From Bacillota bacterium (GTDB lineage Bacteria > Bacillota > UBA4882 > UBA8346): a DNA stretch of 15,049 nt. Below the pieces are notes generated by a model. The model did no database searches and was not told the origin of the DNA. It worked only from the letters and a program-made list of their open reading frames with translations. The DNA is taken from the NCBI GenBank assembly GCA_023401925.1, contig JAEXDA010000012.1:1-15049 (forward strand), in the 5' to 3' direction. The translations under genes were made by a program, and so were the position numbers. This document shows positions 1-5,337 of the stretch, piece by piece (position 1 is the first letter of the stretch; every line of letters starts with the position of its first letter).

Positions 1-86
1 TCCTTTGCTTTTTATGCGGTTGGCGAACCACATTTATCTTAGCAAGGGAGGATTCTTTTTTCTACTCATAGGCTTAGCCTTTTTGG
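1..86 (+). other. Window edge, probable 3' tail of an upstream gene
   Basis: Two plus-strand frames are open from the window edge. Frame 1 closes at TAG 40-42 after a short tail ending AVGEPHLS. Frame 2 stays open to TAG 98-100 and has a hydrophobic run (GGFFFLLIGLAFL) like a membrane helix. The plus-strand terminator just downstream implies that a plus-strand transcript arrives from the left, so one of these is probably a real C-terminus. I cannot decide which, and no family can be named from so few residues. Confidence 0.3.
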
Positions 87-113
87 AACCACCGGCTTAG
101 CCGGTGGTTTTCA
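70..113 (+). terminator. Rho-independent terminator, possibly tandem
   Basis: A 10-bp perfect stem (87-96 with 100-109) closes on a TTA loop and runs into TTTTC. Just before it a shorter stem, AGGC-TTA-GCCT at 70-80, is followed by T's to 84. Both hairpins share the core GGCTTAGCC (71-79 and 94-102). They would end transcription entering from the left edge on the plus strand. Confidence 0.6.
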
Positions 114-120
114 AAGACAC

Positions 121-151
121 AAAAAAAGCCGCAATCATCTGATTGCGGCTT
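121..151 (-). terminator. Rho-independent terminator of the CAP-domain gene
   Basis: A perfect inverted repeat (126-137 with 140-151, core GCCGCAATCA) is followed on the minus strand by a run of seven T's. It lies about 60 bases after the stop of the minus-strand CAP-domain gene, so it is assigned to that gene. Back to back with the plus-strand terminator at 87-113, it insulates the two convergent transcripts. Confidence 0.85.
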
Positions 152-210
152 AAATTCTTATTTATTGCAGAAGAAATTTAAGATTTTAATCTTGGCACAG
201 TGTTTCTTTC

Positions 211-825
211 TTATCCCAAAAACAATTGAGTAATCATTGCGCCAAAAGGGCCTCCACGGACTATCCCTACGCCAATTTTTTTAAATTTCGGATTTAAAAT
301 ATTCCAACGATGCGTGGGACTAGCAAATAAATAATCTTGAGCTTTTCGAACATTTCCGGTGCCGGCAAGATTTTCGGCCGCCCTTTCATATACGATCTGT
401 TCACGATACAACTGATCATAGATGGTACCCAGCCGTTTGGAATTATGACCGAAATAGTTATGGGACACCATATCCATGCTTTTTTCTTTTGCCAGCTTAA
501 CCAGAGAATTATCAATGATTAGTTCGTTTAAACCAGCTTTCGCTCTTTCCTGGTTTATTAAAGAAATCATTTGTTCCTCCTGGCTGGATAAACCATCTTT
601 TTCAGAATTATCCGCCTCTGTATTCCCGGTTATAGCTTGCCTGAGAGTAGCCATGGAGGTATCGACCACAGAATGCCATTCTTTGTTGACAATCGAACTA
701 TAATTATCGCTTTGAACATCTGCTTTAGCCGGAGATGGAGAAATTACAACCATAATAAGTGTGATGAATAAGGACCAGCATGCAAAAGAAATTCTGCGAT
801 TTTGGGTGTATTGTTTGTAATTCAT
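211..825 (-). CDS. Secreted CAP/SCP-domain protein (YkwD-like)
   Basis: The 204-aa protein begins with a basic stretch and a hydrophobic core (about residues 15-30) ending SPSPAKA, a classical signal peptide probably cut near residue 35. A low-complexity linker follows. Residues 84-204 form a CAP domain: NQERAKAGL near the start, H122 and H127 in SHNYFGH, E151 in AENLA, H172 in SPTHRWNIL, and the closing GVGIV strand. These match the conserved His/Glu pocket of bacterial CAP proteins. The family is extracellular; bacterial members are mostly of unknown biochemistry and are common in spore-formers. The start has an AGGTGA site five bases upstream. The gene stands alone, with a terminator downstream and a chain of hairpins upstream. 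Family assignment is firm; function is not known. Confidence 0.9.
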   Translation of the reverse strand: MNYKQYTQNRRISFACWSLFITLIMVVISPSPAKADVQSDNYSSIVNKEWHSVVDTSMATLRQAITGNTEADNSEKDGLSSQEEQMISLINQERAKAGLNELIIDNSLVKLAKEKSMDMVSHNYFGHNSKRLGTIYDQLYREQIVYERAAENLAGTGNVRKAQDYLFASPTHRWNILNPKFKKIGVGIVRGGPFGAMITQLFLG

Positions 826-887
826 TTTATCACCTATTCTGCAAGTAACGTTAGTGTGTAGGCTTGTTTGTTGTTTGAACAGCTTAT

Positions 888-1008
888 CTGCAAACTTTTT
901 TGCAGAGATTGCTATGCAATCTCCTGTAATCTTCCCCCTGTCCCTAAAAACGTTTAGCGTTTTTTTAGGAATTGTTCTCCAATTCCACTTAACTATTTCG
1001 GTGAAGTG
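888..1008. repeat. Chain of five abutting hairpins
   Basis: Five different inverted repeats follow one another almost without linkers. H1 is CTGCAAA/TTTGCAG (888-905). H2 is GAGATTGC/GCAATCTC with a TAT loop (905-923). H3 is CCTAAAAACG/CGTTTTTTTAGG (943-969, two extra T's). H4 is GGAATTG/CAATTCC (968-986). H5 is CACTT/AAGTG with two further pairs (986-1008). H1-H2 and H3-H4-H5 share boundary bases. It could be a structured leader of the CAP gene, an independent RNA, or the relic of a palindromic repeat family. Confidence 0.6.
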
Positions 1009-1120
1009 TTAATTCTTTTTCCCCACCCAATTCCCTTTATGAAAAAACGGGAAACCGAGGTATTTCTAAACTGATATTCAATATTATGGAGAGCTGTCCC
1101 AATAGGTATTTTTAATGGTA

Positions 1121-1179
1121 AAGATATACAATATATGTTGACGACCATTTTCAAAGACGTTAAATATATTGTATATCTT
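1121..1179. repeat. Perfect 16-bp inverted repeat, 27-bp spacer
   Basis: AAGATATACAATATAT (1121-1136) is matched exactly by its reverse complement at 1164-1179. The stem continues imperfectly inward if one base is bulged. It is AT-rich and has no U-tract, so it is a poor terminator. It lies about 40 bases beyond the stop of the minus-strand luxR-type gene. Confidence 0.6.
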
Positions 1180-1221
1180 AAGGTTTATTTAGATTACTTT
1201 TATGACTGCCTCACAAAAACG

Positions 1222-1476
1222 TTAAGTGCTTTTTTGATTCACGTCAATAAGACCTTCTCTGATTGCATAGAGAGCGATTTGAGTCCGGTTTGCAAGCCCC
1301 AATTTTTTACGAATACTTGTAATATAGTTTTTAGCTGTTTTTTCGCTGATAAAAAGCATTTTGCCAATTTGTCTATTATCTAAACCTTGGGCGACAAGTG
1401 GTAATATTTCTTTTTCGCGCGGGCTCAACCTCTCTACCGGATCAGGTTGGCTATTGCCATTCATTAACGGTGCCAT
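1222..1476 (-). CDS. Stand-alone LuxR/GerE-type HTH regulator
   Basis: This 84-aa protein is almost only a LuxR-type DNA-binding domain. It carries SPREKEILPLVAQGLDNRQIG, then the recognition region FISEKTAKNYITSIRKKLG, then the last helix NRTQIALYAIREGLI. There is no receiver or ligand domain. The closest known architecture is GerE of Bacillus subtilis (74 aa), a late mother-cell sporulation regulator; whether this is a true GerE orthologue cannot be told from sequence alone. I chose the ATG at 1476 because GGAGGAGGAGAGG lies directly upstream; the frame is open 18 codons further but without a site. The nearest upstream promoter signal is a TATAAT box at 1550-1555 between two copies of GGGTAAAA. 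Confidence 0.85.
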   Translation of the reverse strand: MAPLMNGNSQPDPVERLSPREKEILPLVAQGLDNRQIGKMLFISEKTAKNYITSIRKKLGLANRTQIALYAIREGLIDVNQKST

Positions 1477-1542
1477 ACCTCTCCTCCTCCAACCAACTTC
1501 GCCCAGGTGGAGGAGTTCAATTTGGTACAAGTGCAGATATAA

Positions 1543-1564
1543 GGGTAAAATTATACGGGTAAAA
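1543..1564 (-). promoter_or_regulatory. Candidate luxR-gene -10 box between direct repeats
   Basis: On the minus strand a TATAAT box (1550-1555) lies between two identical octamers that read GGGTAAAA on the plus strand (1543-1550 and 1557-1564, 14 bases apart, one full turn and a third). The hexamer 17 bases upstream is ATGAAT, a poor sigma-A -35, so either an activator or another sigma factor would be needed. Operator function is inference. Confidence 0.35.
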
Positions 1565-1711
1565 GGTTTTTAATTCATAAATTTCCGGAATTCTATTTGC
1601 ACAAATAATAGTCATTTTAGAATAGTCCTGTGCGAAGCGGTATACTTTTCTGATACATGATATGTCCGGTATGACATGGCTGTGAAAAACCAGAGACAAA
1701 ATCCATACTGA

Positions 1712-2134
1712 TCACTTTACTTCAGTTTCAGCTGTTTGTTTATTTAATATTTCCTTCAAATATCGGGTGGCTTCCTTGTTGATACGGTTATTGTCCGTTA
1801 CGCATACGTGTCGAGTGAATCCAGTCGCTAAAATCAGTCCGTTTTTCCCAAGACGGGCCACATATTCAAAAAGAAAAGAGGCATTTTTTTCCGGGATAAA
1901 GCATGTTTCTACCGAAATAAGATCATCATACTTTGCAGAGTTTGAATACTTGACTCCGCTTTCAACCACAGGGAGCAGCAACCCCTTTTCTTCGCATTCC
2001 CGATATGTAAAACCCTGTTCTCTTAACCATTCGGTGCGGCCAACTTCAAACCAGATCAAATACACCGAATGATGGACAATACCCATCTTATCGGTCTCTT
2101 GATACCTTACCCTAAACTCAATTGTGGATTTCAT
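1712..2134 (-). CDS. Acyl-CoA thioesterase, 4HBT hotdog family (YbgC/FadM-like)
   Basis: The 140-aa protein has the full signature of the 4-hydroxybenzoyl-CoA thioesterase-like hotdog fold: D15 in ETDKMGIVHHSVY, then YLIWFEVGRTEWLRE on the central helix. D15 is the usual catalytic position, and FE at 29-30 follows the family pattern. The length is typical for a single-domain YbgC-type enzyme. Members hydrolyse acyl-CoA or aryl-CoA thioesters in the cytoplasm; the substrate here cannot be read from the sequence. The start ATG at 2134 has GGAGGAATT just upstream. The gene is monocistronic and faces away from the 58-aa gene, with which it shares an intergenic region rich in inverted repeats. Confidence 0.9.
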   Translation of the reverse strand: MKSTIEFRVRYQETDKMGIVHHSVYLIWFEVGRTEWLREQGFTYRECEEKGLLLPVVESGVKYSNSAKYDDLISVETCFIPEKNASFLFEYVARLGKNGLILATGFTRHVCVTDNNRINKEATRYLKEILNKQTAETEVK

Positions 2135-2184
2135 AATTCCTCCGTATTGAACAAGTATATATTCAATTGATTTGTATATTATAC

Positions 2185-2236
2185 ATTTCTACGATTCCTC
2201 CTCCAGAAAATCAATTGATTTGGAGAAAGTAGAAAT
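2185..2236. repeat. Nested inverted repeat in a divergent intergenic region
   Basis: Three nested layers are visible: ATTTCTAC/GTAGAAAT (2185-2192 and 2229-2236), CTCC/GGAG (2201-2204 and 2222-2225), and the perfect 14-bp palindrome AAATCAATTGATTT (2208-2221). A second TCAATTGA occurs at 2163-2170. The place between two divergent genes suits an operator or a cruciform; function is inferred. Confidence 0.45.
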
Positions 2237-2362
2237 ATTTAACATTTATCAATAGCTTTTCCTTGATAAACTTTTATAAGCAGTGTAAAATGTAATATAG
2301 ATATTGACAATGTAATAAATTCTATTTCTAGGCATTTTCTTGCCGTATTCTTACATAAGATT

Positions 2363-2371
2363 TGATATAAT
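2363..2371 (+). promoter_or_regulatory. Extended -10 promoter of the 58-aa gene
   Basis: TGATATAAT matches the extended -10 pattern TGnTATAAT exactly and lies 29 bases before the ATG at 2400. No good -35 hexamer stands at the right distance, which is common for extended -10 promoters. A TTGACA at 2304-2309 has no matching -10 box. Confidence 0.5.
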
Positions 2372-2399
2372 TATTTTTTTAAGAATTGAGGTTCATTGG

Positions 2400-2576
2400 A
2401 TGACAGGAGAACAAATTGCGAAATTAATAATGGCTGGTAATGAATTGGGGAAATCACGCTCCATATTACTTGATCTTTTAAAAGAAAACGGTGAATTTTC
2501 AAACCGATTAGCAATGATTGTCGATAAATTAAAAGAATGCGAAGATGAAATAAGCAATATTCAATTTGGCAAATAA
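2400..2576 (+). CDS. 58-aa hypothetical helical protein
   Basis: The small protein starts MTGEQIAKLIMAGNELGKS and continues as an amphipathic, charged sequence that is probably all helix; one Cys lies in KLKECEDE. I do not recognise a family. The frame is open 20 codons further upstream, but the ATG at 2400 is preferred: TGAGG lies eight bases before it and an extended -10 promoter lies 29 bases before it, inside the longer reading. A strong terminator begins at the stop codon. It precedes the TolB-like lipoprotein gene on the same strand, so the two may share a transcript through read-through. Confidence 0.6.
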   Translation: MTGEQIAKLIMAGNELGKSRSILLDLLKENGEFSNRLAMIVDKLKECEDEISNIQFGK

Positions 2577-2597
2577 AAAAGCCCTTCGGGGCTTTTT
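2576..2597 (+). terminator. UUCG-loop terminator/attenuator
   Basis: AAAAAGCCC (2576-2584) pairs with GGGCTTTTT (2589-2597) around a TTCG tetraloop, a very stable intrinsic terminator. It starts at the stop codon of the 58-aa gene and ends 31 bases before the ATG of the lipoprotein gene, leaving little room for another promoter. Confidence 0.9.
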
Positions 2598-2628
2598 CAC
2601 TGCAAATACTTGGATGTGACGAGCGAAT

Positions 2629-3624
2629 ATGGGTAAAAAAATAATTTTGGCTGGGGTATTGTTATTCTTATTTTTATTCATTACCGGCTGCGGTCCAAAG
2701 GTTTATTGGGTGGTTTTTACTGCTATGCCTGAAGAACATGAGCAAATTCATTTAATTCGATCGGACGGCACCCGTCATTTAAGCCTTAAGGTCAAGTCTA
2801 AATGGCAATTTAGTCCTAATTGGTCCCCGGATGGTAAAAAAATAGCTTTTGTAGTTATCGATGATGATGACAATACTGACATTTGCATGATTAATTTAGA
2901 AGGCGGGAAATCTCATTTTTTAACCCATGGAGGAAGCAATTCCAGTCCTGTTTGGTCTCCGGATGGTAAAAAAATAGCTTTTGTTTCAAAGGTTGATGAA
3001 TATCTACAAATTTTCGTGATCGATGGAAATGGCGATCATTTACAGCAAATTACAGATACTGCCGCTGATAATTGGAATCCGTTGTGGTCCCCGAAAAACC
3101 ATCGGATTATTTTTGTTTCCAATCGAGATGGTAATGAAGAAATTTATAAGATGAATACCGACGGGACAGGACAAACCAATCTAACCCGAAATAATTCTAC
3201 GGATGATTCACCTGTATTATCTCCTAACGGCCAATGGATAGCTTTTCGTTCCAAGCGGGACAATAATTATCAAATTTATGTCATGCGAGACAACGGCACA
3301 GGCCTTTATAATCTCACTAAAACCAGCTCAGATGATGAATTTCCCGCCTGGTCACCAGATAGTACGAAAATTGCCTTTGTTTCTAAACGTGATGGAAATG
3401 AAGAAATTTATGTTTCAAATTTAAATGGCAGTTTAGTATCACGCTTAACTGTGAATCCTGGTGCTGATCGCTGGCCATCTTGGTCGCCGGATGGTACTGA
3501 AATCGTCTATGCTTCATTTCGGGATACCAATTGGGAAATATGTAAAAATCGTCTGAACGACATGCGGCCCACTTTACTTACGCAAACTCCATTTGATGAA
3601 TTCGAACCGTTTTGTGGACCTTAA
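2629..3624 (+). CDS. TolB-like six-bladed beta-propeller lipoprotein
   Basis: The 331-aa protein begins with a lipoprotein signal: GKK, a hydrophobic core, then lipobox ITGC with Cys21 as the lipidated residue. Six PD40/WD40-like blades follow, each with the motif WSPDGxKIAFVSxRDGNxEIY: three WSPDG copies plus WSPKN, LSPNG and WSPDS variants. This gives a six-bladed propeller like that of TolB, facing the outside of the membrane. Gram-positive members are common but mostly uncharacterised; no Tol/Pal partner is present here, so the TolB name indicates fold only. Upstream is only weak ribosome-binding sequence (GAG at 2621) after a terminator, so expression may be low or depend on read-through. 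Blades 1 and 2 carry almost the same DNA over 32 bases. Confidence 0.88.
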   Translation: MGKKIILAGVLLFLFLFITGCGPKVYWVVFTAMPEEHEQIHLIRSDGTRHLSLKVKSKWQFSPNWSPDGKKIAFVVIDDDDNTDICMINLEGGKSHFLTHGGSNSSPVWSPDGKKIAFVSKVDEYLQIFVIDGNGDHLQQITDTAADNWNPLWSPKNHRIIFVSNRDGNEEIYKMNTDGTGQTNLTRNNSTDDSPVLSPNGQWIAFRSKRDNNYQIYVMRDNGTGLYNLTKTSSDDEFPAWSPDSTKIAFVSKRDGNEEIYVSNLNGSLVSRLTVNPGADRWPSWSPDGTEIVYASFRDTNWEICKNRLNDMRPTLLTQTPFDEFEPFCGP

Positions 3625-3628
3625 ACTG

Positions 3629-3642
3629 AACTCTGTGGAGTT
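3629..3642. terminator. Weak convergent hairpin
   Basis: AACTC-TGTG-GAGTT lies between the stops of the convergent lipoprotein and RHH genes. An alternative outer pairing, TAAACT/AGTTTA, also exists. Neither strand has a good U-tract, so terminator function is uncertain. Confidence 0.25.
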
Positions 3643-3660
3643 TATTCCCATCGGTGAACT

Positions 3661-4014
3661 TTACGAAACATTTTCCATTGATTCCAGAAGATTATTAAGA
3701 AGGATTCCCATTTGATCTCTAATTGCAATAAATTTAAATTTTTCTTCATCTGGAATCGTTTTAACTTCCTTTTGGAGATTCTCTACGAATTGCACTAATT
3801 GTTCCTGAATTTCAAGAAAATCTTGTTGCAATTTGTCGGCTTTTGAAAATTTACTTTGTTCCTCGTAATAAGTGACCACAGTTTTTTTAATAAATTCGCT
3901 CAAATTAATATTTTCCGGCAAAAGGTTAACTATCTGCAAAAATCTACGATCCACCTCGCTGCGGGCTCCGGCGCGAAGTCTGAATTCCCTAGGCTGAAGT
4001 CTTAATTTCCCCAT
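3661..4014 (-). CDS. Putative ribbon-helix-helix protein with C-terminal coiled coil (ParR/CopG-like)
   Basis: The 117-aa protein is not assigned with certainty. Its N-terminus (EFRLRAGARSEVDRRFLQIV, then LPENINLSEFIKKTVVTYYEE) has the order expected of a ribbon-helix-helix domain: a short basic strand, a helix, a turn with N-x-SEFIK, and a second helix. It resembles ParR-type centromere binders more than short CopG repressors. Residues 57-87 are rich in E, K, Q and L and could form a coiled coil. No ParM-like ATPase is in the window, so a partition role is not supported; self-regulation is more likely, because direct repeats overlap its promoter. The ATG follows an AAAGGAG site at a rather long distance of 13 bases. 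Alternative: a coiled-coil protein of other function. Confidence 0.6.
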   Translation of the reverse strand: MGKLRLQPREFRLRAGARSEVDRRFLQIVNLLPENINLSEFIKKTVVTYYEEQSKFSKADKLQQDFLEIQEQLVQFVENLQKEVKTIPDEEKFKFIAIRDQMGILLNNLLESMENVS

Positions 4015-4040
4015 TAATATCTGGCCACTCCTTTATCCAT

Positions 4041-4074
4041 TTGAATATAACTTGTATTATAATTTGTATTATAA
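4041..4074. repeat. Direct-repeat operator candidate of the RHH gene
   Basis: Two exact copies of TTGTATTATAA (4052-4062, 4064-4074) stand 12 bases apart, and a degenerate third copy, TTGAATATAA, begins at 4041. They cover the -10 box and start site of the minus-strand promoter. RHH proteins of the CopG/ParR type bind tandem repeats with about one helical turn spacing, so this is a plausible autoregulatory operator. Confidence 0.5.
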
Positions 4075-4096
4075 TGAATGAAATCCGTTTTGACAA
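4068..4096 (-). promoter_or_regulatory. Sigma-A promoter of the RHH gene
   Basis: On the minus strand TTGTCA (4091-4096) and a perfect TATAAT (4068-4073) are separated by exactly 17 bases. This is the strongest housekeeping-type promoter in the window and drives the RHH gene about 55 bases downstream. Confidence 0.75.
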
Positions 4097-4191
4097 TGAT
4101 TCCAATATCACATTATCGGCCAAAAATCAGCTGAATATACTCTCTTGAAAACTACAATATCTTTCTTAAGGGGGTCCTTTCAATAAGATTT

Positions 4192-4211
4192 CCCCGGCAG
4201 TTGGGGTTTTT
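4192..4211 (+). terminator. Orphan terminator-like hairpin
   Basis: CCCCGG/TTGGGG (4192-4197 and 4201-4206, two G-U pairs, CAG loop) is followed by five T's. It reads as a plus-strand terminator, but no plus-strand gene ends nearby. Confidence 0.35.
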
Positions 4212-4232
4212 ACGATAAGTCTTTTTGACAAT

Positions 4233-4273
4233 AAAAAAGGAGCTCCCATCACGCTCAAAGAAGATCCTTTTTT
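4233..4273 (-). terminator. Terminator of the 118-aa exported protein gene
   Basis: AAAAAAGGA (4233-4241) pairs with TCCTTTTTT (4265-4273) across a 23-base loop. On the minus strand it ends in a U-run about 30 bases after the stop codon at 4304. The symmetry would also let it work on the plus strand. Confidence 0.5.
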
Positions 4274-4303
4274 TACTCAAATCAAATGCCCTATCCGAGA
4301 ATG

Positions 4304-4660
4304 TCATTCGTAATCCGCTATTGCGTTGTCACCCTTAAAATAGAGAGTAATTTTTGACAGTTCGGATAAATTAAATTTTTCCCAGGTGTATTGATTACCA
4401 TCTTCATCGATTACCATGATATCCCAATATTTTTCCTCTCGGCCGGTAAAGGTTATATCGATGCTCTCTCCATCTTCCAACATGTTTTGAAGAATATTTT
4501 CTTTCCAATCGTCAGACTGTGTAGGAGATATATAGAGTTCGTCAATAACAGTTCCTGTTTGATTGACTAAGGTGAAATCTTGTTTTCCTGCATATACATT
4601 TGCCGAAACAGCTAATCCTAAAATAGCCGTTAGAGTGAAAACCCATAAAATTCTCTTCAA
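4304..4660 (-). CDS. Small exported protein of unknown function
   Basis: The 118-aa protein has a signal peptide (MKRILWVF, hydrophobic core, cleavage expected after NVYA at residue 24). The mature part is about 94 residues and looks beta-rich: a first strand DFTLVNQTG, then ISPTQSDDWKENIL, DGESIDITFTGR, WDIMVIDEDGNQYTW, and a last strand KITLYFKG. I recall similar small periplasmic or secreted proteins in diverse bacteria but cannot name a characterised one. There are no cysteines in the mature part. The start codon is TTG: the frame meets a stop just upstream, and AAGGGATGAGAG precedes it. It has its own terminator and possibly a sigma-K-like -10 box at 4691-4699. Confidence 0.7.
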   Translation of the reverse strand: MKRILWVFTLTAILGLAVSANVYAGKQDFTLVNQTGTVIDELYISPTQSDDWKENILQNMLEDGESIDITFTGREEKYWDIMVIDEDGNQYTWEKFNLSELSKITLYFKGDNAIADYE

Positions 4661-4690
4661 AATGTACTCTCATCCCTTCAGCCACCAAAA

Positions 4691-4699
4691 TATGTTATG
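4691..4699 (-). promoter_or_regulatory. Possible sigma-K-like -10 box
   Basis: The minus strand reads CATAACATA, which fits the mother-cell sigma-K -10 pattern CATANNNTA exactly, about 30 bases upstream of the TTG start of the exported protein. The expected AC at -35 is not clear. A nine-base degenerate match occurs by chance in AT-rich DNA, so this is only a candidate. Confidence 0.25.
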
Positions 4700-4907
4700 T
4701 TATTATTTCTTCGCCGCAGAATTAATTCCTCTGTTACTAAATTCAAAAACATGCTTTCCTCAAAAATCGTGAAATAAACGGTACCCAAGTCATGAGGGGC
4801 AAATTAGGGGATTTAATTCATTGTGGCAATGGGAGGAGTACAATTACATCTACCAAAGAATATGTTTATCCCGGTAGTTTTAAAAAGAATTTGAACAAGC
4901 AATCATC

Positions 4908-5081
4908 CTAAGTTCTTCCAATGCGTTCTTCCTTATAAATCTTCCCTTGATAACTCCAGCGTCCATCACCAAGGCTCTTGGCAGACTTATCGTTACTGGT
5001 AATATCGTCAGTTTCTTTTTTAATGCTTTTTTCATTCTTTTCTTCATTCAGCCCGGTTTCTTTTTCATTACTATCTTCCAT
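4908..5081 (-). CDS. 57-aa charged protein downstream of csp
   Basis: The start is placed at the ATG at 5081 because GAGGAGAAGG ends two bases before it; the frame opens six codons earlier at a TTG without a separate site. The protein is highly acidic and lysine-rich and probably disordered up to residue 36. It ends in a more ordered tail, GDGRWSYQGKIYKEERIG. I do not recognise a family. It lies 58 bases after the cold-shock gene on the same strand with only an imperfect hairpin and no U-tract between, so the two are probably co-transcribed. That suggests, but does not show, a role linked to cold shock or RNA. Confidence 0.6.
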   Translation of the reverse strand: MEDSNEKETGLNEEKNEKSIKKETDDITSNDKSAKSLGDGRWSYQGKIYKEERIGRT

Positions 5082-5139
5082 TACCTTCTCCTCAATCAAA
5101 ATCCTTCACCCTTCAGCACTTTTTATCAAAGTCCGGGTG

Positions 5140-5337
5140 CTAAATTTTGGTAACGTTTTCGGCTTGTGGCCCGCGCACGCCTTGAGTTAAATCGAAGTGA
5201 ACCCTCTGTCCTTCCTCCAAAGATTTGTAGCCCTCCATCTTAATTGCTGAAAAGTGAACAAATATATCATCGCCACCCTCACGCTCGATAAAACCAAAAC
5301 CTTTGTCGACATTAAACCATTTAACCTTGCCTTCCAT
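5140..5337 (-). CDS. csp: Cold-shock protein, CspA family
   Basis: The 65-aa protein is a complete cold-shock domain. The RNA-binding motifs RNP1 (KGFGFIER) and RNP2 (DIFVHFSA) are intact, the start MEGKVKWFNVDKGFGFI is canonical, and the end GPQAENVTKI is typical. It binds single-stranded RNA or DNA in the cytoplasm as an RNA chaperone. AAAGGAGG precedes the ATG by a few bases. A possible promoter about 185 bases upstream implies a long 5' leader, as in other csp genes. The 57-aa charged protein follows, probably in the same transcript. Which csp paralogue this is cannot be told from one gene. Confidence 0.97.
   Translation of the reverse strand: MEGKVKWFNVDKGFGFIEREGGDDIFVHFSAIKMEGYKSLEEGQRVHFDLTQGVRGPQAENVTKI

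Larger units (their letters stand above)
826..1221. other. Gene-free region with hairpin chain and inverted repeat
   Basis: No convincing gene lies in these 396 bases. The first part is the presumed leader and promoter region of the CAP gene, but I see no clear sigma-A promoter. It holds the hairpin chain 888-1008 and the inverted repeat 1121-1179. At 1090-1103 there is a short GAGCTGTCCCAATA motif resembling many IS ends, with no partner visible nearby. Confidence 0.6.

Noticed and set aside
87..109. Possible CRISPR repeat or IS200/IS605 end
   Set aside because: Only one palindromic unit with no spacers; the T run and position explain it as a terminator.
1517..1699. 60-aa minus-strand ORF upstream of the LuxR-type gene
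   Set aside because: No ribosome-binding site; it covers the presumed promoter region and resembles no protein.
2304..2332. TTGACA at 2304 as a sigma-A -35
   Set aside because: No -10-like hexamer stands 16-18 bases downstream; the extended -10 box at 2363 is the better candidate.
4792..4911. 39-aa plus-strand ORF beginning MRGKLGDLIH
   Set aside because: No Shine-Dalgarno sequence before the ATG, no recognisable motif, and it runs into the end of the convergent 57-aa gene.
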